A stretch of 64,000 nucleotides of DNA. Source: Lodderomyces elongisporus. Taxonomy: Eukaryota > Ascomycota > Pichiomycetes > Serinales > Debaryomycetaceae. The position numbers were made by a program, and so were the translations under genes. The stretch is taken from contig NC_083673.1 of the NCBI RefSeq assembly GCF_030384665.1, positions 2,489,501-2,553,500 of the forward strand, given 5' to 3'. The notes below the pieces were generated by a model. That model worked only from the letters and a program-made list of their open reading frames with translations. It ran no database searches and was not told where the DNA came from. This document shows, in pieces, positions 1-8,983 of the stretch; positions within the stretch are counted from its first letter, which is position 1, and every line of letters begins with the position of its first letter.

Positions 1-418
1 AGCAATAACCATAGAAGCAAAAGCACCACGTACTTGATTGTTTTATTTTATCGGTTGTGGCGATGGTAGAACGAGAGGTGGGGTGGGGAAGAAACGTAAA
101 TAAACTAGTAGAGGCCAAATCTTGATAACTTATCTCTTGATTTCTTACAGGCTGCACTTTTTTCTTGCTACTGGGAAGCTGGATTCCGGATTCCGGAATC
201 TGACGCTTTCACAATCACTGTGTAATCAGAGAAACAATGAAGTAAAAAGACAAATATAATAATCTACTACGAAAACTTTACCGATTGCGAAAGGGTTTGG
301 GTTTTTTTTCATCACTACTACTCAAGCTCAAGCAGTCATGATGTCGATAAGTAGAACCCTTTTTTTAGCTTCTTTTCTTTTCTGTTCCTTTCCCGTTCTT
401 TTTTCTTCGTTTCTCTTT

Positions 419-449
<31 letters not shown>

Positions 450-1069
450 CACTTGCTTCTTTTTTTACTATTCGATTTTGGTCAATTAAGTGTTAACATG
501 AATATCGTACTTGTAGAATAGAAAAGTGAAGTTAATATCTATTTTATTGATCTTATCTCACTTGCGTACATTTTTGTAGCACATTTTGTAAAGCACAATA
601 AAGAGATTAGCTTTCATCTCCTGTGTTAACAAGAGAACTGGCAAAAAAAAAGATGGTTTCACATCAACAAGAGGCATGCTGATTAACATTCTTTGTATAA
701 AACCTGTAGAGTCTTTCCTTCAACAGAGCACTTGTCAGGTGAAGCGCCAATGGTTGTGTTGGCACTGTATGTTTTTTATTGTAATTGTACTTGTAGTTGA
801 ATGTATGGGTATTGGTGGGTGGGTGCGCTACCACTAGCCAATAGAATGGATGTAATTTGGAACAAAACAAAAACCAGCTGATTTCCATTTATAATACACA
901 AGAAACCTCCAACTCAAAAAGGATCTCACAAATAAAATCAAAGGATACCGCCTCCCCACTACAACTTTTATACACCATCTTCATACATCTATCCATCCAT
1001 CCATTCATCTACACTTACACACACATACACACGTACACCACCACATATATTCATTACTATCACCAACAA
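1..1069 (+). promoter_or_regulatory. Upstream region and 5' leader of COX4
   Basis: No convincing coding sequence was found; the short open frames here are low-complexity. The stretch holds a TTCCGGAA-centred palindrome near 189-200, a (TA)n run near 421-450, and three CCAAT-type pentamers at 748-752 (+), 811-815 (read as ATTGG) and 838-842 (+). CCAAT is the Hap2/3/5 site that drives respiratory genes in yeasts, which fits COX4. From about 960 the sequence becomes a CA-rich, G-poor leader (CATCCATCCATCC, ACACACATACACAC) that ends at the predicted 5' splice site at 1070. This is probably the transcribed first leader exon. The start of transcription cannot be placed from sequence alone. Confidence 0.55.
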
Positions 1070-1443
1070 GTATGTCGTTTTTGCACCAGAGTTTAAAAGG
1101 ATACATTAGCAATTGGTCTTTTTTTTTCCATGACGAGCATCGTGTTTTTGTATTGAGTGTTTTTTTTTTTTTTCATATATCAACAAAGAACGATAACGAA
1201 TTTCTTCAATTTGACAGCATTGAAAAGACCTTTGGGAGCTTAAAAAAAATACTCAATTTATTTTTTCAAATACAATTATTAAATTACAACAAATATCAAT
1301 TGCATTATACTCTGCGTCCCAAGTGCTGTTCAATGCAACATCAACATTCCAATGACTATGTCCACATAATTTCTAAAAAAAGAGAAAACACTATCCAACA
1401 ATGGGAAACGAAAAGGTTCATAATACTAACATTTAGACTATAG
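1070..1443 (+). other. Predicted intron in the COX4 5' untranslated region
   Basis: A consensus 5' splice site GTATGT lies at 1070-1075 right after a CA-rich leader. A perfect TACTAAC branch point is at 1424-1430, and the first usable acceptor is the TAG ending at 1443 (an alternative ends at 1450), 13-20 bp before the COX4 ATG at 1463. From memory, S. cerevisiae COX4 also has an intron in its 5' UTR, so a conserved leader intron is plausible. The 123-residue open frame inside it is rich in Phe runs and is not a gene. RNA reads crossing 1069/1444 or 1069/1451 would confirm it. Confidence 0.75.
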
Positions 1444-1462
1444 CTTTTAGTATATTCACATA

Positions 1463-1939
1463 ATGCTTTCACGTACAATCAGATCAGTAAGTCAGAAGAG
1501 ACTTTTGTCTTCTTCCAGAGTATTGCTCAACCAAACCACTGCCACTGGAACTGAAGTTAACAGAAAAGTTAAGACTGCTAACGACTTGGCTGAAGTCACC
1601 GGTAAACTTTCATTGATTGGACCAGGTGCCAAGCCAGGTACTATCCCAACTGATTTTGATCAAGCCACCGGTTTGCAAAGATTGGAACTTTTGGGTAAGA
1701 AAGAAGGTGTGGATGTTTTCGACATGGAAATGCCAATCACCGAAGGTAAAGGTACCATGGAGGACCCATTCTTGGTGCCAACCTACATTGGTTACAGATA
1801 TGTTGGTTGTAAAGGTACTGCTGAGGTCGACCACAAACCTTACTGGATGAAGGTAGAGGAAGGACACGTGTCTAGATGCTGGCGTTGTGGTACCGTTCTT
1901 AAGGCTAAGTACTTGGGTGAACCAGGTATGGCTCATTAA
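1463..1939 (+). CDS. COX4: Cytochrome c oxidase subunit IV (zinc subunit)
   Basis: Nuclear gene for the zinc-binding subunit of mitochondrial complex IV, corresponding to mammalian COX5B. The 158-residue product starts with a basic, Ser-rich, amphipathic presequence (MLSRTIRSVSQKRLLSSSR) for matrix import. Mature-domain hallmarks follow: the segment GLQRLELLGKKEGVDVFDME, then DPFLVPTYIGYRYVGC, then the C-terminal zinc site. The four expected ligands are visible as C116, H124, C139 and C142. Length matches the fungal family. There is no in-frame CTG codon. The start is the first ATG after the predicted leader intron and gives a normal presequence. CCAAT boxes upstream suggest Hap-complex control. 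It is transcribed alone, 1.07 kb before a dehydrogenase gene. Confidence 0.96.
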   Translation: MLSRTIRSVSQKRLLSSSRVLLNQTTATGTEVNRKVKTANDLAEVTGKLSLIGPGAKPGTIPTDFDQATGLQRLELLGKKEGVDVFDMEMPITEGKGTMEDPFLVPTYIGYRYVGCKGTAEVDHKPYWMKVEEGHVSRCWRCGTVLKAKYLGEPGMAH

Positions 1940-3009
1940 GAATGGTGAAACGTATTAGTTGAAGGAAACATAAAGCGAGGAGAATGATGAAGTGAAAATT
2001 AAGCAAAAGCTATATTCTGTCAATGTGTAAACCCTTAAAATGAACACAATATATCAAAATGAACATAAGAAAAACAATTCTGGTATGAGAGAAAGTGTAG
2101 TATGTACAGATAATTGTAGATAAAACAGAGAATAGTATAAAGTAAACAAGAACATTAATTATGAAAAAGCAAGAAATACCAAAAATGCCAGAAATGCCTG
2201 ATATGGCCAAAAATTGCCAGAAATGATGAAAGAGATGAATAGGTCACATGCATGCTAGATTCAGTTTCCATATAAGAATTAAATCAAACAGGACTGAGCT
2301 ACTCGACTTATCTCATGCCTCTCCATCAGTTCCCCCTGCCTCTTCTCCCTTTCGACATTCGTGACTCTGATAAGCACTTGCTCTAATTATCAAGAAATAA
2401 AATTTTTTCTTCTTTTAAAGTTTACATACGATTTCAAGATAAAGAAACATCACCTCATTGGGCTTCGGATCTTCTGCATGGGTATTCGCGGCAACCAAGT
2501 CTTGTGGCTTTGAGTAGATAAATTATCTTGTGTTCAATTTAGAATTTTTTTTTTTTTTTGCAAAGGGTACGTTATGGTATTTCATGGCATTGTTTTTCCT
2601 CTTCCGTAAGCGATTTCTTTAAATTAAGTATGCCGAGATGGTGTGATGGATTGATGATGAGCCGCAGATTTGACCCAAAGAGGAACTTGCGGCTATTGAC
2701 GGCCAAGTTTTTGATGGTTTGATACTATGCTAAGTGCAGAATAGCTATGCTACATATAGATTAATGAATAAAAATATATAAATAGCCAAGAGTCTGTCCA
2801 CTTCAGTTCCTTTAGCAATGTGAGAATTGTAAAGAATAAACCAGCACATTCAAATTAACTTTTGAGCTTTAACATTCAACTTGAACATTCACTTGATCAA
2901 TTTTATTTTCATCTTTTTTTCATCTTTTTTTTTTTATTTAATTTATTTTCATTTTTAAATTTATATTTTTCTTTATTGTTTTGCAAAAAAAGAGCCAAAG
3001 AAACTAGCA
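1940..3009. other. Intergenic region between COX4 and the dehydrogenase gene
   Basis: No gene seen. The first part is AT-rich COX4 3' flank. A GC-richer patch near 2640-2710 contains a perfect inverted repeat, AGCCGCA at 2660-2666 and TGCGGCT at 2688-2694, separated by 21 bp. Closer to the dehydrogenase ATG, 2900-2990 is a T-rich run followed by an A-rich leader, typical of a yeast core promoter. Confidence 0.5.
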
Positions 3010-4107
3010 ATGACTTTTAAGCCAAAGGTTTTATTTTTAGAATTTCCCCAAAAGCATTTAATGAAGCAATTTGAGGCAAAATTCGATTGTATTTTGTACC
3101 AGATTTCATCAGTTGAACAATGCATAGAGGATTTTCAAACCAAATTTCAAGATGTTGAAGCTATCTACAGTGGTTGGGCTGGGTTTGCTCCGCTTGGAGG
3201 CTTTCGGGGCAAATTACTTGCTTTTGCACCCAAAAGATTGAAAATCATCACTACTTGTACAATTGGGGTTGATCACTTTGATGTTGCTGGATTGGTAAGT
3301 CGCGGAATCAAATTGACCAATGTACCTTCTCAACTTGCGTTTGAAGCAGTGGCCGATCTTGTTCTTTACAACGCTATAACCAGTTTTAGAAACTTTAAGA
3401 TCTATGAGCATAACTTTGGCGGGAAATATTACTCCAACACAGAAATCTTGAGAACATCTTTGAAACACGGTGAGTTTGACCAGAAGAATGGGAAAGCAGT
3501 TATGGAACCAGTGTTTGGCGGATCGTATGGCGTGTCGTGTTGTGGCAGGGCCAACTTGTCTCCGCGTGGCCATAATGCCGTTATAATAGGTTTTGGTAAT
3601 ATTGGACAAATTATTGGGGCCAGGTTGGCTGCAATTGGAATGAACATACACTATATTAAACGGAACAAATTAACACAAGAAGAAGAAGCATCATTGGGTT
3701 ACAAAGTTCTGTATCACTCGTGTTTGGAAACCACCAAGAGTATTGCCGACCTCATAGTAATTGCTTGCCCAGGCACGCCACTGACAAGACACATGATTGA
3801 TAAAGTAATGATTAATAAGATGGAGAAACAATTTAGAATTATCAACATTGGGCGCGGCTACGTAATCGACGAAGACGCTTTAGTTGATGGCTTGGAGGAT
3901 GGGAAGATATTGTTTGCCGGCTTGGATGTGTTTGAACAAGAGCCCAAAGTGCATCCACGTTTGCTTAATCGACAAGATGTATTGTTAACTCCACACTTGG
4001 GGTCCTCGGTATGGGAGAACGATCAGTATACAGCTCAAACGTGTTTGCAGAATATCGAAATAGCACTTTATGGCACTCAAAAAGAAAGCCAGCAGTATAT
4101 CAGCTAA
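3010..4107 (+). CDS. NAD(P)-dependent D-2-hydroxyacid dehydrogenase
   Basis: A 365-residue member of the D-isomer 2-hydroxyacid dehydrogenase family, which interconverts 2-oxoacids and D-2-hydroxyacids using NAD(P)H. The N-terminal catalytic half includes the conserved ITTCTIGVDHFD and NVPSQLAFEAVADL stretches. The Rossmann glycine motif GFGNIG is at 194-199. The catalytic triad is visible as R282 (NIGRGYVID), E311 (DVFEQEP) and H329 (TPHLGS). It resembles the uncharacterised S. cerevisiae YPL113C/YGL185C and glyoxylate reductase group; the exact substrate cannot be read from sequence. A loop of roughly 40 residues (about 140-185) before the Rossmann motif is longer than in bacterial relatives. 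The cytosolic location is inferred because no signal or presequence is seen. Confidence 0.85.
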   Translation: MTFKPKVLFLEFPQKHLMKQFEAKFDCILYQISSVEQCIEDFQTKFQDVEAIYSGWAGFAPLGGFRGKLLAFAPKRLKIITTCTIGVDHFDVAGLVSRGIKLTNVPSQLAFEAVADLVLYNAITSFRNFKIYEHNFGGKYYSNTEILRTSLKHGEFDQKNGKAVMEPVFGGSYGVSCCGRANLSPRGHNAVIIGFGNIGQIIGARLAAIGMNIHYIKRNKLTQEEEASLGYKVLYHSCLETTKSIADLIVIACPGTPLTRHMIDKVMINKMEKQFRIINIGRGYVIDEDALVDGLEDGKILFAGLDVFEQEPKVHPRLLNRQDVLLTPHLGSSVWENDQYTAQTCLQNIEIALYGTQKESQQYIS

Positions 4108-4599
4108 CCCCAAACATGTATATAATATAACAATATTAATAAATTTGAATTTTAATTAAATGGTAGTATGAACTAGAGTAGAAAATGTGTTCAGCTTAGT
4201 TTTGAAATAGACAGATAGTTTTGGCTGCAAACTGAAGGTTGGTAGCAAGCCAAAAGTCAGATCGACGGGGCGAAAAAATAACCAAAAAAATGAAAAGAAC
4301 AAACACCCACACAAACTCCTTTTTCTCTCACTCTCCACCCACCCACCCCCTATCTTTCGCACTTTACAACAAACTTCCACTATTGTGTAACTCGACGAAA
4401 TACTTCAACGATTCGCAAAATCGGTTCCAAAAAAAAAGTCAGCAACGAGCACCCATAATCACCCATAATCACCCATTATCACCCACAAGCACCCACAAGC
4501 ACCTACAGGCATTCACAAGTACACACCTACACACACGCAAATACATACATTAACCGTATATCTACGAAGAGCCGGCATCTTTTATTTCATAAAGCGTCC
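4108..4599 (+). promoter_or_regulatory. SLA1 promoter and decamer-repeat leader
   Basis: No gene. The first 130 bases are AT-rich 3' flank of the dehydrogenase. From about 4450 to 4520 there are seven head-to-tail copies of a 10-bp unit (ACCCATAATC drifting to ACCCACAAGC), followed by a CA-rich leader up to the SLA1 ATG. The repeat lies at -80 to -150 relative to the start codon, so it is probably in the 5' UTR or core promoter. Confidence 0.55.
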
Positions 4600-7500
4600 A
4601 TGTCGTCTCTATACATAGGTGTCTATAAGGCACTATTTGACTACGATGCACAAGCTGATGAAGAATTGTCAATCCGAGAGGGTGACTTATTGTATTTATT
4701 GGAGAAGTCCGATATCGACGAATGGTGGAAAGTGAAAAAAAGAGTTATTGCCACGGGAGACGAAGTTGTTGACGAGCCTTCGGGGTTGGTCCCATCAAAT
4801 TATATTGAAAGCGTATGTCCCAACTTACAAAAGCAGGTATTACTTTGAATACATGTCGATAAAAATCCAAACAGTAAAGATACTAACTCAGTTTTTATAG
4901 GCTCCAATAATTCAACAAGCAACTGCATTATACGACTATGATAAGCAAACTGAGGAAGAATTGTCATTTCAAGAAAATGCAGTGTTTAATGTTTATGATC
5001 TAAACGATCCTGATTGGATACTAGTCAGCGATGCAACTCAGAAGGAATTTGGTTTTATCCCCTCGAATTACATCCAGCTCGGTCAGGGTGTTGGTGCATC
5101 CTCTTCATCGAATCAACTAGATGATCAATCTCAACCTCAAGGAGCAAGTACATACAATGAACCTCTGCAAGACCATACTTACCAGCAACAACAGCATCAA
5201 CAGCATCAACAGCAACAACAGCAACCTCCGCTGCACATCCAGCTTCCTCCTGCTTCAAGCTTCCCACCACCTCCCACACACATTAGTAGATCTGCTGAGC
5301 CTGAAATTCCTCCGCCAACACCACAAAAAGATTATCCTCGGCAATTGGAGGCTCAAAGTCCTTTGCGTCAACAAAGACAAAGCTATGGTGCACATCAGGG
5401 TAGAGGAGGAGGAGGAGAAGAAAACGAAGGAAACGAAGAAAAAGAAAGAAAATACAGAGGCAACAACTATAACAGTGGTGGTTATAATAATAATGGTGGT
5501 GACTATGATGAAGGTGATACTCCTCCTCCCCCCATGCCTACTCGTCCTTCAGAACCGGAGGTATCCGTGGGAAGCTCGAGTCAAAACTATGAGAGGGAGC
5601 AAGACGTCAATGAGGGAGCATCGAAAGACCATACTTATGACGGTGAATTCTTCACTTGGTACATTGATGAAGTGGATGGCCGTAAAAAGAGACCAGTTAA
5701 ATTATCGATTGGTCAAAACTTGATTATCCTCAAACCAAACATTACCAATCCTAAAAAATTAAGGTTGAAATCTGCATCACACTTGGACAATGAATGGAGA
5801 ATTAAGGATTTGAAAAGTTTTAGTAGTGAGAAGAAGCATCTTTTTTTGGAGTTAAAAAACCCCACCGAGTCAATCGAGTTGCATACAGGAACAAAGGATG
5901 TTGCAGATGCGATAACTGCAATACTTGGGGATTTGAAAGGAGCAGAGGAAGCAAGAGGTTTACGCGAAGTCGAGAAAGCATCACAAGCTAGAACTGGAGG
6001 CTCCAACAAAAAGATCGGACGTCTACTTTATGACTTTAAGGCTCAAGGAGATGATGAGCTCAACTGTAGGGAGGGTGACGAAGTTTATATCATTGACGAG
6101 TCAAAATCCAGAGATTGGTGGATGGTGCAAAACACTGAAACCAGAGGTCAAGGTGTTGTACCGTCGTCTTATATTGAGATCATAAGCACGTCCAACCTTG
6201 ATAAATTGACTGATGGTCCTCAAAGAAGAAAATCCACAAAGGGTAAAGTGGTTAGTAGCAAGGACAGGCACCGCCAAAGAAATAGAGAAGAGCGTGAAAG
6301 AGTTCGAGAGCATGACAGATCACAAAGAGAAAGACAATCAAAGTCTCATAGTGAGAGTGATAAGTCTATGCCGAACTATCACAGGGTAAGAACGTGGATA
6401 GATAGTTCTGGTACATTTAAAGTCGAGGCAGAATTTTTGGGCTTTGTTGAAGGAAAAGTACACTTGCACAAGACAAATGGCGTGAAAATAGCTGTTGCCG
6501 CAGAGAAGCTATCATTGGAAGATTTGGAGTACGTGGAGAAAATCACCGGAAACTCTTTGGAGAGCTACAAAGAAATGGTCCAAAGACAAATGGAAAAAAG
6601 AGCTAGATCCAAGTCCAAATCAGGTGCAACCTCGGCTGCACCATCACAGCAACATTCTGGTCCTAGCTCTAGACAATCAGCAACTGCTGCTATCAATGAT
6701 ATTCCCCCACCTCAGCCATCTCGTCCAAAATCAACAACTCGAGCACCAAGTAATGGAACACCAGCATATGATTGGTTTGATTTCTTCCTTGAATGTGGTG
6801 TTGATGTCGGAAATTGTCAACGTTACACATTAAATTTTGAGCGTGAACAAATGGACGAGAATATCTTGGAAGATATCTCACCTTCGTTGTTGAGGACCTT
6901 GGGGTTGAGAGAGGGTGATATAATACGTGTTATGAAGCACTTGGACACTAAATTTAATAGGAAAAGATCAGTTGAGCCTCCTGAGCAATTGCTGCAACAA
7001 CAACTGCAACAAAAAAGTGGCAGCTTGTTTGTGGATAGCAGCGGTGCATTGAAGAATAATTCCTCTACGGAGGTTTTCAAGGTTTCGAAAGATGCATTGC
7101 CATCTCCAGTCAAGGCTCAGCAAACAATCAATTCGCCAGGTGAAAGTTCATCAAAGATTGAAGACGATGCATGGGCAATGAAACCTGCAGCAAGATCAAA
7201 CGAAAACCTTCTCAAACCATCGCCGCAGCCACAGACTCAACAACAGACCCAGCCTCAAACTCCACAATACACTGGTTCCTTGTCGGACCTTGTCAACATA
7301 AAGCCAAGGGAGAACAAAGTGGAACCTCAATCTACAATTCAAGCTCAGAATCAAAATCAAACCCAAACCCAAACTCCATCTTTGCCACCACTTCAACCAA
7401 CCAAGACAGCCAGCAATGTTTCAGCACATACGGGAGGCACTTTGGTTCCTGCCCAACGTACCGGTGGTTTTGTACCAATTCAACGTACAGGTGCAGGAAT

Positions 7501-8551
7501 TGTAGCAGCGCCCACAGGTGGGTTCTTGCCGGCTCAGCCAACTGGATTTATACCGATTACTGCTCAGCCTACAGGTTTTGTTCCAATTCAACAAACTGGT
7601 ATGCTTCAGCCACAAATTACTATTGGTATTTTACCTTTACAGCCTGCTCCAACCAATCAGCAAAGAACAGGCAGTGCCCCACCAATGACGACGTTTGGTT
7701 CTTCTTCGCAATTCCAGCCTGGTTTTGTGCCATTGCAAACTGGTAACTTGACAATGCCTCAAACAAGTTTTGGTACTCAACAGCAAAATACTGGTGGAAT
7801 ACCTTTTACATCTTTCAATCAAAATATTAATGCGACTACAGGTAATATGCCTCAAACATCATTTGGTCAAAATCCATTAGTGCCAGCACAAAGAACTGGC
7901 GGAACACAGATCACGGGCGGATTCGTCCCACAATCCAACTTTGGTAAACAAATAACTGGTGGATTCATGAATACGAACAACACATTCGGACAACAGCAAC
8001 CAACTGGAGGAGCTTTTCCATCAACTACTTTTGGACAGCAACAGCAACAACCAACTGGCGGAGCTTTTTCACTAACTACTTTTGGGCAGCCACAGCAACA
8101 ACCAACTGGCGGAGCTTTCCCACCAACTACTTTTGGAACTCAATTTACAGGCGGAACAGCACCGTTTGGACAATCAGCTTTTAATCAAAGCACTGGTCAT
8201 ATCCCCTCAACTTCTTTTGGGCAACCATTCTCCCAGCCCAATTTCCCTCTGTACCTGCAACCGAACGTTAATCAATTTGGCCAACAGCAACAACCACCAC
8301 CACCACCACAACAACAACAACCTAATATGAACCAAATGACGAACATGTTTCAAAACACGTCGATTGGTGCGCCACAAGGACAAATGCCTACAACAAGCTT
8401 TGGTCAATCTCAATTCGAAGGCTTCAATTCTCAGCCATTGCAGTCTCAACCAACTGGAATGGGATTTGGTAATGCGCCTTTGCAATCTCAACAAACTGGT
8501 AGAAGAGCAAACCTTGCAGCAGCAACGCCAGATAATCCATTCGGATTTTAG
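4600..8551 (+). CDS. SLA1: Actin cytoskeleton / endocytic adaptor Sla1 (two exons)
   Basis: Endocytic coat protein that links cargo, clathrin and actin-nucleation regulators at cortical patches. Exons are 4600-4836 and 4901-8551, phase 0, giving 1295 residues. Domains in order: SH3-1 (about 5-72, ALFDYDAQADEEL...VPSNYIE), SH3-2 (about 84-140, ALYDYDKQTEEEL...FIPSNYIQL), a Gln/Pro-rich linker, SH3-3 (about 450-507, LLYDFKAQGDDEL...VPSSYIEI), the SHD1 domain (about 570-630) that binds NPFxD endocytic signals, and a SAM-like SHD2 (about 697-765, YDWFDFFLECGVD). A long Gln-rich tail carries many QxTG repeats, the class phosphorylated by Ark1/Prk1 kinases, and ends in DNPFGF. Splicing is needed to join SH3-1 to SH3-2. 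The ATG at 4600 is the first in frame after the CA-rich leader. Confidence 0.95.
4837..4900 (+). other. Intron of SLA1
   Basis: A 64-nt intron with 5' site GTATTA (variant of GTATGT), a perfect TACTAAC branch point at 4881-4887 and the acceptor TATAG ending at 4900, 14 nt after the branch adenosine. Unspliced reading stops at TGA within four codons. Removing it restores the start of the second SH3 domain (APIIQQATALYDYD), so the protein itself supports the junction. Confidence 0.95.
7400..8530 (+). repeat. QxTG repeat region coding for the Sla1 C-terminal tail
   Basis: Degenerate repeats of roughly 10-20 codons recur through this stretch, with cores such as AQRTGGFVP, AQPTGFIP, QQPTGGAFP, followed by TTFGQ. 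Three nearly identical tandem units (QQPTGGAF with xTTFGQ) lie at about 7990-8130 and look recently expanded. In S. cerevisiae Sla1, LxxQxTG repeats are Prk1/Ark1 phosphorylation sites that release the End3/Pan1 complex. The same role here is inferred. Confidence 0.8.
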
Positions 8552-8983
8552 AGGAAGTTAGTGTAGTATGTTAGGAGTAGAAAAAGTATGTAGACTGCAA
8601 TTATAGAATAAGCAAACCAAAAAAGAAAAAAAAAAAGAAGGAAGGAAAGAAGGAAAGAAAGAATCATGTAGATCGTAACATGAAAAGATTGCATTTCTAT
8701 TGCTAAAGCTAGTATATATTTATCTTTTTTGACACTTTCTTTGTGACTTATCGAAATTACTGCTTGAAAAAATACCTAAAAAAAAAATAGTTAAAGAAAA
8801 TAAATTGCAGAAAATATACTAAAAACATCCGAAAAAAGTGGTGTATATCCTCGCACTAGCCCCTTATTGCATATTTTCTTTTTCATCAACACTAATATCT
8901 TTAAACACCCCCTCCACCCCTACCCCCCACCCCCAACAAACAATAAAAACAAACGAACAAGTTGAACCATACGTATTGCCATA
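8552..8983. other. Intergenic region between SLA1 and IME4
   Basis: No gene seen. The SLA1 side contains purine-rich GGAAGGAAAGAAGG stretches (about 8620-8665). The IME4 side has a C-rich run (CCCCCTCCACCCC, about 8908-8935) just upstream of the ATG and is probably the IME4 promoter and leader. Confidence 0.4.

Noticed and set aside
1072..1443. 123-residue open frame directly before COX4
   Set aside because: It lies wholly inside the predicted COX4 leader intron, starts within the donor site and is rich in Phe runs from poly-T.
2640..2760. C/D box snoRNA suggested by TGATGATGA
   Set aside because: No D box (CTGA) lies at a suitable distance and there is no terminal stem.
7171..7746. 191-residue open frame overlapping SLA1
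   Set aside because: It is a shifted frame of the Gln/Pro-rich repeats in SLA1.
4961..8551. Separate gene for the large Sla1 exon starting at TTG
   Set aside because: The codon is an internal Leu; splicing from 4836 to 4901 gives a complete second SH3 domain and one continuous protein.
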